Assembly: GCA_046760105.1 (NCBI GenBank)
Contig: JBHIDJ010000029.1
Span: 1-28,543, forward strand
Source: JBHIDJ01 sp046760105
GTDB lineage: Bacteria; Pseudomonadota; Gammaproteobacteria; Acidiferrobacterales; SPGG2
DNA length: 28,543 nucleotides
Direction: 5' to 3'
The notes under the pieces were generated by a model. That model was given only the letters and a program-made list of their open reading frames with translations, was not told the DNA's origin and did not search any database. The first letter of the stretch is position 1. Each line of letters starts with the position of its first letter. This document shows positions 16,059-24,290 of the stretch, one piece after another. Both the position numbers and the translations under genes were made by a program.

Positions 16059-17261
16059 CTATCGCTCCACCAGCGCCATCTTCCTGTTGTACCAGTTCAT
16101 AAACGCCGAGATCAGCAGACTGAGGGTGAGATACACCGCCATGGTAATACCGATGATCTCTACCGCCTGTCCGGTCTGCATGAGCACGGTGCCGGCGAAC
16201 ACCAGCACGAGATCGGGATAGGCGATGGCGGCTGCCAGTGACGAGTTCTTGGTGAGATTCAGATACTGACTGGTCAGCGGCGGGATGATGATCCGCAGCG
16301 CCTGCGGGATGATCACCAGCCGCAGCGTCGGTCCGGGCCGCAGGCCCACCGCATAGGCGGCCTCGGTCTGACCGTGACTGACGCCCATGATGCCGGCACG
16401 CACGATCTCGGCGATAAAGCTGGCGGTGTACATGGAGAGCGCCAAAACGAGCGACACGAACTCCGGAATCATTTCCATGCCACCCTTGAAGTTAAAGCCC
16501 TGAAGAACCGGGTAATCCCAGCTGAGGGGAAAGCCCGTAACCGCGGCAGCAAGCACTGGTAGCCCCACCAGGATCCCCAGGGAGACGTAGACGGTATGGA
16601 ACTGTTGGCCGGTTTGTTCTTGCCGTTTGTGTGCCCAGCGTGCGATAAAAACCACGGCGACGATGGCGATGACAATGGCTATCGGTATCGCCATGAAACC
16701 CGGCTCGAAGATCGGGCTGGGCGAAAAAAGTCCGCGATTGTTGAGGAAGAAAGCATCGAACAGCGAGACGCTCTGCCGTGGACCCGGCAACGTCCTCAGC
16801 ACCGCAAAGTACCAGAAAAAGAGCTGCAGAAGCAGCGGAATGTTCCGCAGCGTTTCGATGTACACCGCGGCCAGCTTGGCAATCAACCAATTGCGTGAAA
16901 GCCGGGCGACACCGACGATGAAACCAAGAATCGTGGCGAAGACGACGCCGATGGCGGAGACCAGGATAGTGTTGATCAAGCCGACGGCGAAGGCCCGGAA
17001 ATAGGTGTTTTCCTCCGCATACTCGATAAGGCTCATGGAGATGCTGAACCCGGCGGTTTTGCCCAGAAAAGCAAAGCCGGATGCAATGCCTTGTCTGGCC
17101 AGGTTGGCCAGGGTGTTGTTGACCAGGAAGATACAGAGCAGGATGATGCCACCGAGCACAAGTACCTGGAAAAATATGGCCCGATAACGCGGGTCGTTCC
17201 AGACCGGTGGTTTTGCCGGCGGTTTCGCCAGCGGTAGGGCTTCTCTTTTCTCCGCGGCCAA
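16059..17261 (-). CDS. aapQ: General L-amino-acid ABC transporter, permease AapQ (TTG start)
   Basis: 400-residue permease, the length of rhizobial AapQ. Features: KPPVWNDPRYRAIFFQVLVL N-terminus, long first periplasmic region (NNTLANLARQGIASGFAFL), YAEENTYFRAFAVGLINTIL, ETLRNIPLLLQLFFWYFAVL and the EAA loop EAAYAVGLRPGPTLRLVIIP. The start is TTG at 17261, chosen because GGAGG (17268-17272) is 6 bases upstream. The ATG at 17333 would make translation begin inside the strong hairpin that follows aapJ and would add 24 non-conserved residues. With AapM it forms the membrane channel. A rare start codon plus an upstream hairpin would lower permease output relative to AapJ. Confidence 0.9.
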   Translation of the reverse strand: MAAEKREALPLAKPPAKPPVWNDPRYRAIFFQVLVLGGIILLCIFLVNNTLANLARQGIASGFAFLGKTAGFSISMSLIEYAEENTYFRAFAVGLINTILVSAIGVVFATILGFIVGVARLSRNWLIAKLAAVYIETLRNIPLLLQLFFWYFAVLRTLPGPRQSVSLFDAFFLNNRGLFSPSPIFEPGFMAIPIAIVIAIVAVVFIARWAHKRQEQTGQQFHTVYVSLGILVGLPVLAAAVTGFPLSWDYPVLQGFNFKGGMEMIPEFVSLVLALSMYTASFIAEIVRAGIMGVSHGQTEAAYAVGLRPGPTLRLVIIPQALRIIIPPLTSQYLNLTKNSSLAAAIAYPDLVLVFAGTVLMQTGQAVEIIGITMAVYLTLSLLISAFMNWYNRKMALVER

Positions 17262-17267
17262 GGATCG

Positions 17268-17272
17268 CCTCC
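17268..17272 (-). promoter_or_regulatory. Ribosome binding site deciding the aapQ TTG start
   Basis: Minus-strand GGAGG, 6 bases before the TTG at 17261. It is the only good Shine-Dalgarno match near the 5' end of aapQ and gives a protein of the family's length. Confidence 0.7.
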
Positions 17273-17304
17273 GGATTCGTTCTAAGGCCCCGAGGGACAA
17301 ACAA

Positions 17305-17335
17305 GAAAGTGTGCCCGGCCCGAGGCCAGGCACAC
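17305..17335 (-). terminator. Intercistronic hairpin between aapJ and aapQ (attenuator / 3'-end stabiliser)
   Basis: On the minus strand GTGTGCCTGGCC, loop TCG, GGCCGGGCACAC forms a 12-bp stem with one G-U pair, followed by TTTCTTGTTTG. It starts about 35 bases after the aapJ stop. In binding-protein-dependent transporters such hairpins commonly leave the binding-protein message in excess over the permease message; partial termination or mRNA protection is the expected effect here. The T-tract is interrupted, consistent with incomplete termination. Confidence 0.75.
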
Positions 17336-17370
17336 TCCATTACGTCTTCTTACGTTTCTAGAGACTGTTG

Positions 17371-18393
17371 CTAGCGTACGGGCATGGCGTACTGCAGACC
17401 GCCATCCTTCCACAGTGCGTTCACCCCACGCGCTAGTCCCAGCGGCGTATTCGGGCCTACGTGTTTGTCGTAAACCTCGCCATAGTTGCCGACTTCCTTG
17501 ATGACATCGTAAGCCCATTCGCTTTTCAGACCGAGGTTTTTGCCCAGATCGCCCTCTTTACCGAGCAGGCGCTTGACAACCGGGTCTTTCGACTTACTCC
17601 GCATCTTTTTCACGTTCTTGGAACTTACGCCATACTCCTCGGCTTCGACCATGGCGAAGAGCGTCCACTTGACGATGTCCAACCACTGATCATCGCCGTG
17701 ACGCACGACCGGTCCGAGCGGCTCCTTGGATATGATCTCGGGCAGCACCATGTGAGCGTCCGGGTTCTTGAGCTTGAGACGTTGTGCGGCGAGACCGGAT
17801 CGGTCCGTCGTGTAAACGTCGCAGCGCCCGGCGTCATAGGCGGCCACCACTTCGTCGGCCTTCTCGAACACCACCGGCTTGTAGTCCATGTTGTTGGCAC
17901 GGAAGAAGTCGGCCATGTTGAGCTCGGTGGTGGTGCCGATATTAACGCAGACCGAGGCGCCGGTGAGTTCCTTCGCGCTTTTTATGCCAAGTTTCGTTGG
18001 TACCATAAAGCCTTGGCCGTCATAGTAGTTGATCCCAGCGAAGTTAAGACCTAGTGCGGTGTCACGCACCAGGGTCCAAGTCGTGTTCCGCGACAGCAAA
18101 TCGACCTCACCCGATTGCAGAGCGGTGAAGCGTTCCTTGGCCGAAAGTGGCGTGTACTTGACCTTGTCGGCCTTGCCGAAGATGGCGGCGGCGATAGCGC
18201 GACAGACATCGACGTCGATGCCGGTCCAGTTCCCCGCCTCATCGGGGTTCGAAAAGCCGGGTAGCCCCTGGCTTACACCGCATTGAACAAAGCCTTTGCG
18301 TTTGACATCGTCGAGCGTGGCCGCCTGTACCACCCCGACCACTGCATACGACGCCAGCGCGGCAGCTACGGCAAGAGTTCTAGCGAAATTCAT
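17371..18393 (-). CDS. aapJ: General L-amino-acid ABC transporter, periplasmic binding protein AapJ
   Basis: 340 residues, normal AapJ length. The signal peptide MNFARTLAVAAALASYAVVG ends near VVQA, and the mature protein begins ATLDDVKRKGFVQCGVSQGLPGFS. Family hallmarks are GNWTGIDVDVCRAIAAAIFG, LSRNTTWTLVRDTALGLNFAG, YYDGQGFMVP, GASVCVNIGTTTELN, CDVYTTDRSGLAAQRL and EPLGPVVRHGDDQW. The ATG at 18393 has GGAGGGG upstream; the frame extends 8 codons further without a better signal. It captures a broad range of L-amino acids in the periplasm (family knowledge) for AapQMP. First gene of the operon, separated from aapQ by the hairpin at 17305-17335. Confidence 0.95.
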   Translation of the reverse strand: MNFARTLAVAAALASYAVVGVVQAATLDDVKRKGFVQCGVSQGLPGFSNPDEAGNWTGIDVDVCRAIAAAIFGKADKVKYTPLSAKERFTALQSGEVDLLSRNTTWTLVRDTALGLNFAGINYYDGQGFMVPTKLGIKSAKELTGASVCVNIGTTTELNMADFFRANNMDYKPVVFEKADEVVAAYDAGRCDVYTTDRSGLAAQRLKLKNPDAHMVLPEIISKEPLGPVVRHGDDQWLDIVKWTLFAMVEAEEYGVSSKNVKKMRSKSKDPVVKRLLGKEGDLGKNLGLKSEWAYDVIKEVGNYGEVYDKHVGPNTPLGLARGVNALWKDGGLQYAMPVR

Positions 18394-18706
18394 GATGACC
18401 CCTCCAGTTAGTGTCAATTTGTTAGTTGCCTGACAGATTCACCCGTCAGCCGCTGCGCGACCAGTGGGTGCTGTTCAGGGGCGACAAGCTAGCACACCCG
18501 CTGCGGCGCACTCAAGTCATTTCGGCAATACGGAGCTAGCAAATTGCAGGCGTTATGGTCTGGCCCGACTTCGTGGTAGCGCGGAACGAGATGTGGACTA
18601 CCGATGACGGCAGCGATATCCTCAGTTATCGGTGTGTGGCGTGTTGCCGCTGACTGAGCTTCTTGTTTTGTCTAGATAATCTAACTTGTTCTGAGGGTAA
18701 AAGACC
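18394..18706. other. Divergent intergenic region, aapJ / small unknown gene
   Basis: 313 bp without a credible gene. Towards the plus-strand gene, GATAAT at 18675-18680 is a good -10 match, with only a poor -35 (GACTGA at 18652-18657, 17-bp spacing), and GAGGG at 18693-18697 is the ribosome site. Towards aapJ no clear promoter or sigma-54 site was found. Two longish frames antisense to the neighbouring gene run into this region and look like shadows. Confidence 0.5.
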
Positions 18707-18967
18707 ATGGATTTTAGAGAGCGCGCGCAGAGTACTGCAAAAGCAGTCTGCGGAATTCTCCAGGCCGAGCCGTCGAGTGACCTGCAGAAGCAGGTGGCCG
18801 ATGTCATCGAGCGAGCTATGATCGATACGGTGCTTGAAGACGGGGAGCGCTGCGCCAAGGTGGCCATGGATTGCTGCTCCGCTGACCGCGATCTCGCACA
18901 CAAGGTTGCCGAGGAGATCCGCCGCACGCAGACTGCGCTGATAGCCAATCTTTCGAGCATGCGCTGA
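18707..18967 (+). CDS. Small unknown protein, helical, Cys-containing
   Basis: 86 residues beginning MDFRERAQSTAKAVCGILQA. I do not recognise the family. The composition is soluble and alpha-helical, with four cysteines, including the CC pair in ERCAKVAMDCCSADRDLAHKVAEEIRR; no signal peptide or membrane helix. It has a GAGGG ribosome site 9 bases upstream and a plausible -10 element, and it precedes two same-strand PLP enzymes after an 88-bp gap. The regular heptad-like hydrophobic spacing and good initiation signals argue that it is real. No function can be assigned. Confidence 0.65.
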   Translation: MDFRERAQSTAKAVCGILQAEPSSDLQKQVADVIERAMIDTVLEDGERCAKVAMDCCSADRDLAHKVAEEIRRTQTALIANLSSMR

Positions 18968-19055
18968 GTGGCACAGTCGCCCTGTCGCCACAGGATGGAT
19001 CGCCAGGGTAATGGCCTAGATTCCGGGCAAGCCGACGCACGGCAGCGATCATCGT

Positions 19056-20189
19056 ATGATCCCCAGCCAACGCCATCTCTTTGAGCTGCCAGATGACGTC
19101 GCCTACCTGAACTGTGCATATTTTTCACCGCTCATGAAGACCGTTATCGAGGCAGGTCGGCGGGCGGTCAACTATAGAGCGCGGCCGTGGGAGATTACCT
19201 CCCGGGACTTCTTTACCACCTCTGATTCGACGCGATCGCTTTTCGCACGACTCATCAATGTGCGGCCTGACGACGTAGCCATCGTACCGTCGGTGAGTTA
19301 CGGTATAGCGATCGCAGCACGTAACCTGCCGGTGGCACGCGGCCAAACCATCGTGCTGCTCGACGAGCAGTTTCCATCCAATGTATACGCCTGGCACGAA
19401 GCCGCGAAGCGCGCGGGGGCGGAGATTATGACGGTGCCACGGCCACGGGACGGGGATTGGACCGCCGCTACACTCAGCGCCATCACCGAACGCTCGGCAG
19501 TGGCTGCGCTTCCCAATTGTCATTGGACTGATGGTGGACTCTTGGATCTGTCGCGAATCGCACCGCACTGCCAACAGCTCGGCGTGCCGCTGGTGCTTGA
19601 CCTCGCCCAGTCGGCGGGCGCACTGCCTTTTGACGCAGCCAGGGTCCAGCCCGATTTTGCCGTTGCACCGAGCTACAAGTGGCTTATGGGGCCCTACTCG
19701 TTGGCTTTCCTTTATGTGGCGCCGAAATGGCAGGCCGGTGAGCCGCTCGAGCACAATTGGATTGCGCGCGAAGCGAGCGAGGACTTTGCTGACCTCGTCA
19801 TGTACAGAGATCGATTTCAACCGGGGGCGCGTCGCTTCGACATGGGCGAGCGCGCTAACTTCCAGTTGCTGCCCATGGCCGAGGCCGCCATGTGTCAGCT
19901 CTTGGAATGGGGCGTACCACAAATCGCCGACACGCTTGCGCACAGGACCGCGGCTATCGTCAAGCGTGCGCAGGCGCTAGGACTTACCTCTGCCCCCAAT
20001 AAGCTGCGGGCAGGACATTTTTTGGGATTGCGCTTTCCTGATGGTGTGCCAGTCGGTTTGATGGACAAGCTCAGCGCCGAGAGGGTTTGCGTGAGTGTGC
20101 GTGGCGACTCGATGCGTGTCACGCCGCATGTCTACAACACACCGGCCGACGTCGACCGGTTGTTCAGTGTGTTAACAGCAGTGCTTTAG
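19056..20189 (+). CDS. Class-V PLP-dependent enzyme (cysteine-desulfurase / aminotransferase-like), copy 1
   Basis: 377 residues of fold-type I. The opening HLFELPDDVAYLNCAYFSPL is typical of the class-V family. SVSYGIAIAARNLP forms the phosphate-binding region. LVLDLAQSAGALPFD holds the PLP-ring Asp (D182) and Gln (Q185), and APSYKWLMGPYS holds the Schiff-base lysine K208. The C-terminus SVRGDSMRVTPHVYNTPADVDRLF is the usual small domain. No mobile catalytic-cysteine loop is evident, so a desulfurase role is doubtful; lyase, transaminase or epimerase activity are all possible. The ATG lacks a strong ribosome site. Followed after 110 bp by a second, diverged class-V enzyme on the same strand. 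Confidence 0.85.
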   Translation: MIPSQRHLFELPDDVAYLNCAYFSPLMKTVIEAGRRAVNYRARPWEITSRDFFTTSDSTRSLFARLINVRPDDVAIVPSVSYGIAIAARNLPVARGQTIVLLDEQFPSNVYAWHEAAKRAGAEIMTVPRPRDGDWTAATLSAITERSAVAALPNCHWTDGGLLDLSRIAPHCQQLGVPLVLDLAQSAGALPFDAARVQPDFAVAPSYKWLMGPYSLAFLYVAPKWQAGEPLEHNWIAREASEDFADLVMYRDRFQPGARRFDMGERANFQLLPMAEAAMCQLLEWGVPQIADTLAHRTAAIVKRAQALGLTSAPNKLRAGHFLGLRFPDGVPVGLMDKLSAERVCVSVRGDSMRVTPHVYNTPADVDRLFSVLTAVL

Positions 20190-20299
20190 TCCGAGGGAAT
20201 CCTCGTTTGTACTTTGCATAGTTTACAGAGGCGTCGCGCAAGCTCATTTGATGCTCGCGGCTTTGGTATTCTCTTTGTTTGAAAATCGATGGAAACTCG

Positions 20300-21475
20300 A
20301 TGAGCATCGACGTCGCCCGCGCACGCGCCGAGACGCCTGGCTGTAGAAACCGCATCCACTTCAACAATTGCGGTGCGGCGTTGATGCCACAACCCGTCAT
20401 CGACGCGGTCAAAAACCATCTTGAGCTCGAGGCCGCCATCGGTGGCTACGAAGCGGCTGACCGAGCCGTGGACGAGATTAGAGCGGTCTACGCTTCTATC
20501 GCGCGGCTGTTGAACTGCAGTCCGGATGAGGTCGCCATCGTGGAGAACGCGACCCGCGGTTGGGACATGGCATTTTACGCCATGCACTTCGAACCGGGTG
20601 ATCGTATTCTGACCGCAACAGCCGAGTACGCGTCGAACTACATTCCTTTTCTGCAGGTAGCGCGCAAGCGCAGTGCGGTTGTCGAGGTCGTGCCGAATGA
20701 CGAATCCGGGCAGCTCTGTGTCGAGCAGTTGCAACGGATGATCGATGAGCGTGTGAAACTTATCGCCGTTACCCATGTGCCAACAAATGGCGGGCTCGTG
20801 AACCCAGCGGCGCAAATCGGGGCGGTGGCCAGGCAACACGGCATTCCATTCCTGCTCGACGCTTGCCAGTCGGTGGGGCAGTTGCCCCTCGACGTGCAGG
20901 CGATGGGCATCGACATACTCAGCGCCACGTCGCGGAAGTTTCTGCGAGGACCGCGCGGCGCCGGCTTTCTTTACGTCAGGAAAGCATGGATCGAACGGTT
21001 AGAGCCGCCTTTTCTCGACCTGCACGCCGCCGATTGGACGGCACCTGATCGGTACGAGATCCGTCAGGACGCAAGGCGGTTTGAAAATTGGGAGTGTAAT
21101 GTTGCCGCAAAGATCGGGCTCGGCAACGCCGTCGACTACGCGCTAAGTTGGGGGGTCGAGGCCATACATACGCGCGTGAACGAGCTCGCGGAACACCTCA
21201 GGGAGCGGCTTCACGCGATCCGTGGGATCCGAGTCCGTGACCAGGGCGTGCAAAGATGTGGCATCGTTTCCTTTAGCGCAGCCAACCGAGAACCAATCGC
21301 CATCGTCCAGGCGCTGAGAACCCGCGGCATTAATACCAGTGTCTCCGACGCGCCGAGCACGCGGCTTGACATGGAAGCGCGTGGCCTAAGCGCGGTCGTT
21401 CGCGCGGGGATCCATTACTACAATACTGAAGAGGAGATCGCCCGCTTCAGCGAAGCACTCGAAACGCTGCTTTAA
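20300..21475 (+). CDS. Class-V PLP-dependent enzyme, copy 2 (C-S lyase / aminotransferase-like)
   Basis: About 391 residues. RIHFNNCGAALMPQPVIDAV opens the fold; ENATRGWDMAFYAMHF binds phosphate; FLLDACQSVGQLPLD carries the Asp/Gln pair (D187, Q190); and SATSRKFLRGPRGAGFLYV holds K213, the expected PLP lysine. The RGPRG after the lysine and the VTHVPTNGGLVNP segment resemble proteins annotated as class-V aminotransferase or EgtE-like C-S lyases; no ergothioneine genes are nearby, so the substrate is unknown. ATG 20300 is preferred; an in-frame TTG at 20279 would add seven residues. It and the previous gene are paralogous in fold but clearly diverged. Confidence 0.85.
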   Translation: MSIDVARARAETPGCRNRIHFNNCGAALMPQPVIDAVKNHLELEAAIGGYEAADRAVDEIRAVYASIARLLNCSPDEVAIVENATRGWDMAFYAMHFEPGDRILTATAEYASNYIPFLQVARKRSAVVEVVPNDESGQLCVEQLQRMIDERVKLIAVTHVPTNGGLVNPAAQIGAVARQHGIPFLLDACQSVGQLPLDVQAMGIDILSATSRKFLRGPRGAGFLYVRKAWIERLEPPFLDLHAADWTAPDRYEIRQDARRFENWECNVAAKIGLGNAVDYALSWGVEAIHTRVNELAEHLRERLHAIRGIRVRDQGVQRCGIVSFSAANREPIAIVQALRTRGINTSVSDAPSTRLDMEARGLSAVVRAGIHYYNTEEEIARFSEALETLL

Positions 21476-21619
21476 GCGAGCGCAGAACCTAGCTGGGTTG
21501 ACACGGCTACTCTACGATGATTCTTAACGTGTAATTCGCTCGGGTCTGGTGCGTTCGCTGCAACCAGACATAGTAACCACCGCGATAACGGGTCACCTCT
21601 TTGAAAACGGCCGGCGCGC

Positions 21620-22165
21620 TTACTTTTTTGCCTGAAAGCTGAACTTCTGTCCGCCGATCGAGGCTTCGGCCATGACCCCGCCTGTTGCCATACTAAAAAT
21701 AGCGACCCCTTTACTGTAATCTGCATCGGCTGCAGCGCCAGATTCCGCCGCGTTCGCGGTGGCTTGGGCGGCAAACTTGAGGCTGCCGTTGATGAGCGTG
21801 TCGAGCGACTCCTTGTTCTTGAAAAAGATCATCTCGCTATAGGTCTTGCCGCCCGCCTGTAGCCCGAACGTCCCCTGCGACACCTTGGCACGACCAATGA
21901 TCTTGCCTTTGCGATAAACGACACCGTTGCCGTGGGCGCCACCGACGATCAGACCGCCTTTGGTAATGTTCGGAAAGACGACGTAGCCATAGGCCTCCTT
22001 GAAAAAAGCCTTCAAGCTCGGGTCCTTCTTCTTGAAAGCCCCAATTGCTTGCTCGGCATTCTTCAACAACTCTTGGTCTTTTCTCGGGTCCCAACCCTGT
22101 GCCCATAGCGTCGTTACGGCGACGAAACCGAAGATCATGAGGGTGGAAGCGGTGAGTGTTTTCAT
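21620..22165 (-). CDS. SYLF-domain (Ysc84-like) exported lipid-binding protein
   Basis: 181 residues with a signal peptide (MKTLTASTLMIFGFVAVTTLWAQ). The mature SYLF domain reads LLKNAEQAIGAFKKKDPSLK, FFKEAYGYVVFPNITKGGLI, VGGAHGNGVVYRKGKIIGRA, SQGTFGLQAGGKTYSEMIFF and ends GVMAEASIGGQKFSFQAKK. Eukaryotic members (Ysc84/SH3YL1) bind phosphoinositides and actin; the bacterial exported forms are common and have no settled role. AAGGAG precedes the ATG at 22165. A truncated second copy lies 160 bp upstream on the same strand, showing an old tandem duplication. Confidence 0.88.
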   Translation of the reverse strand: MKTLTASTLMIFGFVAVTTLWAQGWDPRKDQELLKNAEQAIGAFKKKDPSLKAFFKEAYGYVVFPNITKGGLIVGGAHGNGVVYRKGKIIGRAKVSQGTFGLQAGGKTYSEMIFFKNKESLDTLINGSLKFAAQATANAAESGAAADADYSKGVAIFSMATGGVMAEASIGGQKFSFQAKK

Positions 22166-22326
22166 AGGTACTCCTTTAGTGGTTTTTAGTAGTTTCAAAA
22201 AACGCAGGCGCGCCTCCAGTATGAGCCGCGGCGCCGCTGTGGGTGACCGGAGTATGCCGCAAGTATGGGCGCGCGTATACAGCTTGCGTGCTATGACGCA
22301 CCGAGGATTGTGAACGTTTTGTTACG

Positions 22327-22524
22327 CTACTTCTTTGGCTTGAAACCGAACTTCTGCCCGCCGATCGAGGCTTCGTACATGAGACCGCCGTTCGCCATGG
22401 TGAATATGGCCACGCCTTTGTAGTAACCGGCGTTGGCTCCCACCCCTTTACCGGCGGCAATCGCCGTGGCCTGGGCCGCGAATTTGAGATTGCCATCCGT
22501 GAGCCGTTTTAGCACCCGTGATTC
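22327..22524 (-). pseudogene. Truncated second SYLF-domain copy (C-terminal third only)
   Basis: The last 62 codons of a SYLF protein survive, from VLKRLTDGNLKFAAQATA to EASIGGQKFGFKPKK and TAG. They align without gaps to the C-terminus of the intact neighbour (DGNLKFAAQATAIAA against NGSLKFAAQATANAA; KGVAIFTMANGGLMYEASIG against KGVAIFSMATGGVMAEASIG). No signal peptide or first two-thirds of the domain remains: upstream the frame runs into the end of the GST-family gene, which stops at 22553. So the copy lost its 5' end at a breakpoint near 22525-22550. It has no start codon or ribosome site of its own. Confidence 0.85.
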
Positions 22525-22552
22525 GGCACCGGTGATAGAAGGCGGGGATACG

Positions 22553-23188
22553 TTACTGTTCGATGACCCACGGCTCGGCTTGCGCTGCCGCCACCCACTC
22601 CTGCATGGCCGGCCACTGCCAAACGGCCTCCCGGTAGGCTGCGGCGACAGGGTCAAGGTCCACGCTATAGGTCACGAAGCGGCTTACGACTGGGGCATAC
22701 ATCGCGTCCGCGATCGTGAACGGACCAAAAAGGAAGTCGCCGCCATTGCCAAAGCGCTCGCGGCAGTCAATCCATATGGCCACAATGCGGCGAATGTCAG
22801 CGTCGACTTGAGCGCTGCTTTGCTTCATCGGGTAACGCGCACGCGTGTCCATTGGCAGGTGCGCGCGAAGCGCAGCAAATCCTGCGTGTATTTCTGCGCT
22901 GACCGCCCGCGCAACTGCGCGCGCTGTCAGTTGCTTTGGCCACAGATTCGCGGACGGAAACAACTCCGCCAGGTATTCGGCGATCGCAAGCGACTCCCAA
23001 ATCGTGTAATCGCCATGTCTTAGTACGGGTACCCGGCCGCTCGGCGAATGGGTGCGAATGCGCTCCTTGGTACTGGCCTGATCGAGCGGGATGACGCTCT
23101 CATCGAAGGTTGCCCCGCTGTGTTTAAGCACCAACCACGCCCGCAGCGACCAGGAAGAATAGTTTTTGTTGCCGAGGTAAATGTGCAT
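22553..23188 (-). CDS. Glutathione S-transferase family protein
   Basis: 211 residues. The thioredoxin-like N-terminal domain reads MHIYLGNKNYSSWSLRAWLVLKH, with the catalytic-type serines in NYSSWS, then SGRVPVLRHGDYTIWESLAI, the cis-Pro and ES glutathione-binding pair. The helical C-terminal domain follows (FLFGPFTIADAMYAPVVSRF, containing the N-capping ADAMYAP). Probable cytosolic conjugating or thiol-reducing enzyme; substrate unknown. The NYSSWSLRAWL opening is that of the YfcF-like/unclassified bacterial subgroup. It is divergent from the asparaginase gene, with only 79 bp shared for both promoters. Its 3' side abuts the truncated SYLF copy. Confidence 0.88.
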   Translation of the reverse strand: MHIYLGNKNYSSWSLRAWLVLKHSGATFDESVIPLDQASTKERIRTHSPSGRVPVLRHGDYTIWESLAIAEYLAELFPSANLWPKQLTARAVARAVSAEIHAGFAALRAHLPMDTRARYPMKQSSAQVDADIRRIVAIWIDCRERFGNGGDFLFGPFTIADAMYAPVVSRFVTYSVDLDPVAAAYREAVWQWPAMQEWVAAAQAEPWVIEQ

Positions 23189-23267
23189 GTGCTTTGTTTC
23201 AACCCCAATCTGTTCGCGCGGGCGGCTGCGGCAAGGTATCTGCAGCGACGGCTGCTATCCTTAACGA

Positions 23268-24281
23268 ATGGTTGATGGTAACCCCGTTTTAGTCGAAGTG
23301 TCGCGCGGTGACATGATCGAAAGCCAGCATCGCGGCGCGGTGGCCGTGGTTGATGCCGCCGGTCGGGCAATCGCCGTCTGGGGTGACATCGATAGCCTCG
23401 CTTATGCCCGCTCAGCGATTAAGCCGCTTCAGGCCTTGCCACTAATTGAAAGCGGCGCTGCCGACCGATTCGGATTAGGAGATGTAGAAATCGCGCTCGC
23501 CTGTGCTTCGCATATCGGGGAGCCGGAGCATGTTGAAGCCGTCGCTCAATGGTTGGCGCGGATCGGGCTTGGCCCGCAGGACTTGGAGTGCGGGGCCCAT
23601 CTGCCACTCAATGAACGCGCAGCGACCGAGTTGCTACGTGCGGGTGGTACGCCATCGGCGCTACATAACAACTGCTCGGGAAAGCATGCGGGATTTCTGT
23701 GCACGGCGGTACACCTGGGCGAACCAACGCGCGATTATAGCCGCGCTGACCACCTAGTACAGCAACGAGTACGACGTGTGCTGGAGGATATGAGTGGCGC
23801 GTCGCTCACCGAAGCGCCGGCTGGCATCGATGGCTGTGGCATCCCGGTGATTGGTATGTCACTACGCGGGACCGCGACAGCGATGGCTCGACTCGCGTGT
23901 CCCGCAAAGTTCCCACCTCAGCGCGCCGCTGCCGCCGAGCGTGTGCTTCGGGCGATGAGAACAGCACCCGACATGGTCGCAGGTAACGGGCGCTTCTGCA
24001 CCGAGTTAATGCGGCTCATCGGCGCCAGCGCAGTGGTGAAGACAGGAGCAGAGGGCGTTTTTACTGCTGTGCTGACGAAACAGGGGCTTGGCGTAGCACT
24101 GAAGATCGACGATGGCGCGCCGCGTGCGGCTGAGGTGGCGATCGGCGCCCTGATGGTGCATCTGGGCGTGCTCGATGATCGTACACGGGCGGCACTGGTC
24201 GATCACCTTCAACCGCACATTCGTAATTGCCCCGGTATAATCGTTGGATGCCTGCGCCCGGCAGAAGGATGGCTCGCGTAA
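23268..24281 (+). CDS. L-asparaginase, Rhizobium etli ReAV-like (class 3)
   Basis: 337 residues of the asparaginase family unrelated to EcAI/EcAII (PF06089 type). Reaction: L-asparagine to aspartate and ammonia, cytoplasmic. Conserved motifs are YARSAIKPLQALPL (S49, K52), ACASHIGEPEHV (S81), HNNCSGKHAG (C136, K139), GIDGCGIPV (D188, C190) and VAGNGRFCTELM (C244). These correspond to the Ser-Lys pairs and the Cys/Lys/Cys metal site known from ReAV, so all key residues seem present. The start MVDGNPVLVEVSRGDMIESQHRGAV matches family beginnings, though no strong ribosome site is visible. The stop is 10 bp before the second heptamer array, which may end its transcription. Confidence 0.9.
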   Translation: MVDGNPVLVEVSRGDMIESQHRGAVAVVDAAGRAIAVWGDIDSLAYARSAIKPLQALPLIESGAADRFGLGDVEIALACASHIGEPEHVEAVAQWLARIGLGPQDLECGAHLPLNERAATELLRAGGTPSALHNNCSGKHAGFLCTAVHLGEPTRDYSRADHLVQQRVRRVLEDMSGASLTEAPAGIDGCGIPVIGMSLRGTATAMARLACPAKFPPQRAAAAERVLRAMRTAPDMVAGNGRFCTELMRLIGASAVVKTGAEGVFTAVLTKQGLGVALKIDDGAPRAAEVAIGALMVHLGVLDDRTRAALVDHLQPHIRNCPGIIVGCLRPAEGWLA

Positions 24282-24290
24282 AAGCAGATT

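Noticed and set aside
19125..19943. 272-codon open frame antisense to the first PLP enzyme
   Set aside because: Shadow of a gene with all expected PLP motifs; the translated product has no recognisable features.
22190..22240. Possible terminator with a T6 run upstream of the SYLF gene
   Set aside because: The GC-rich stem beside the run is a short palindrome without a proper loop, and longer pairings are poor.
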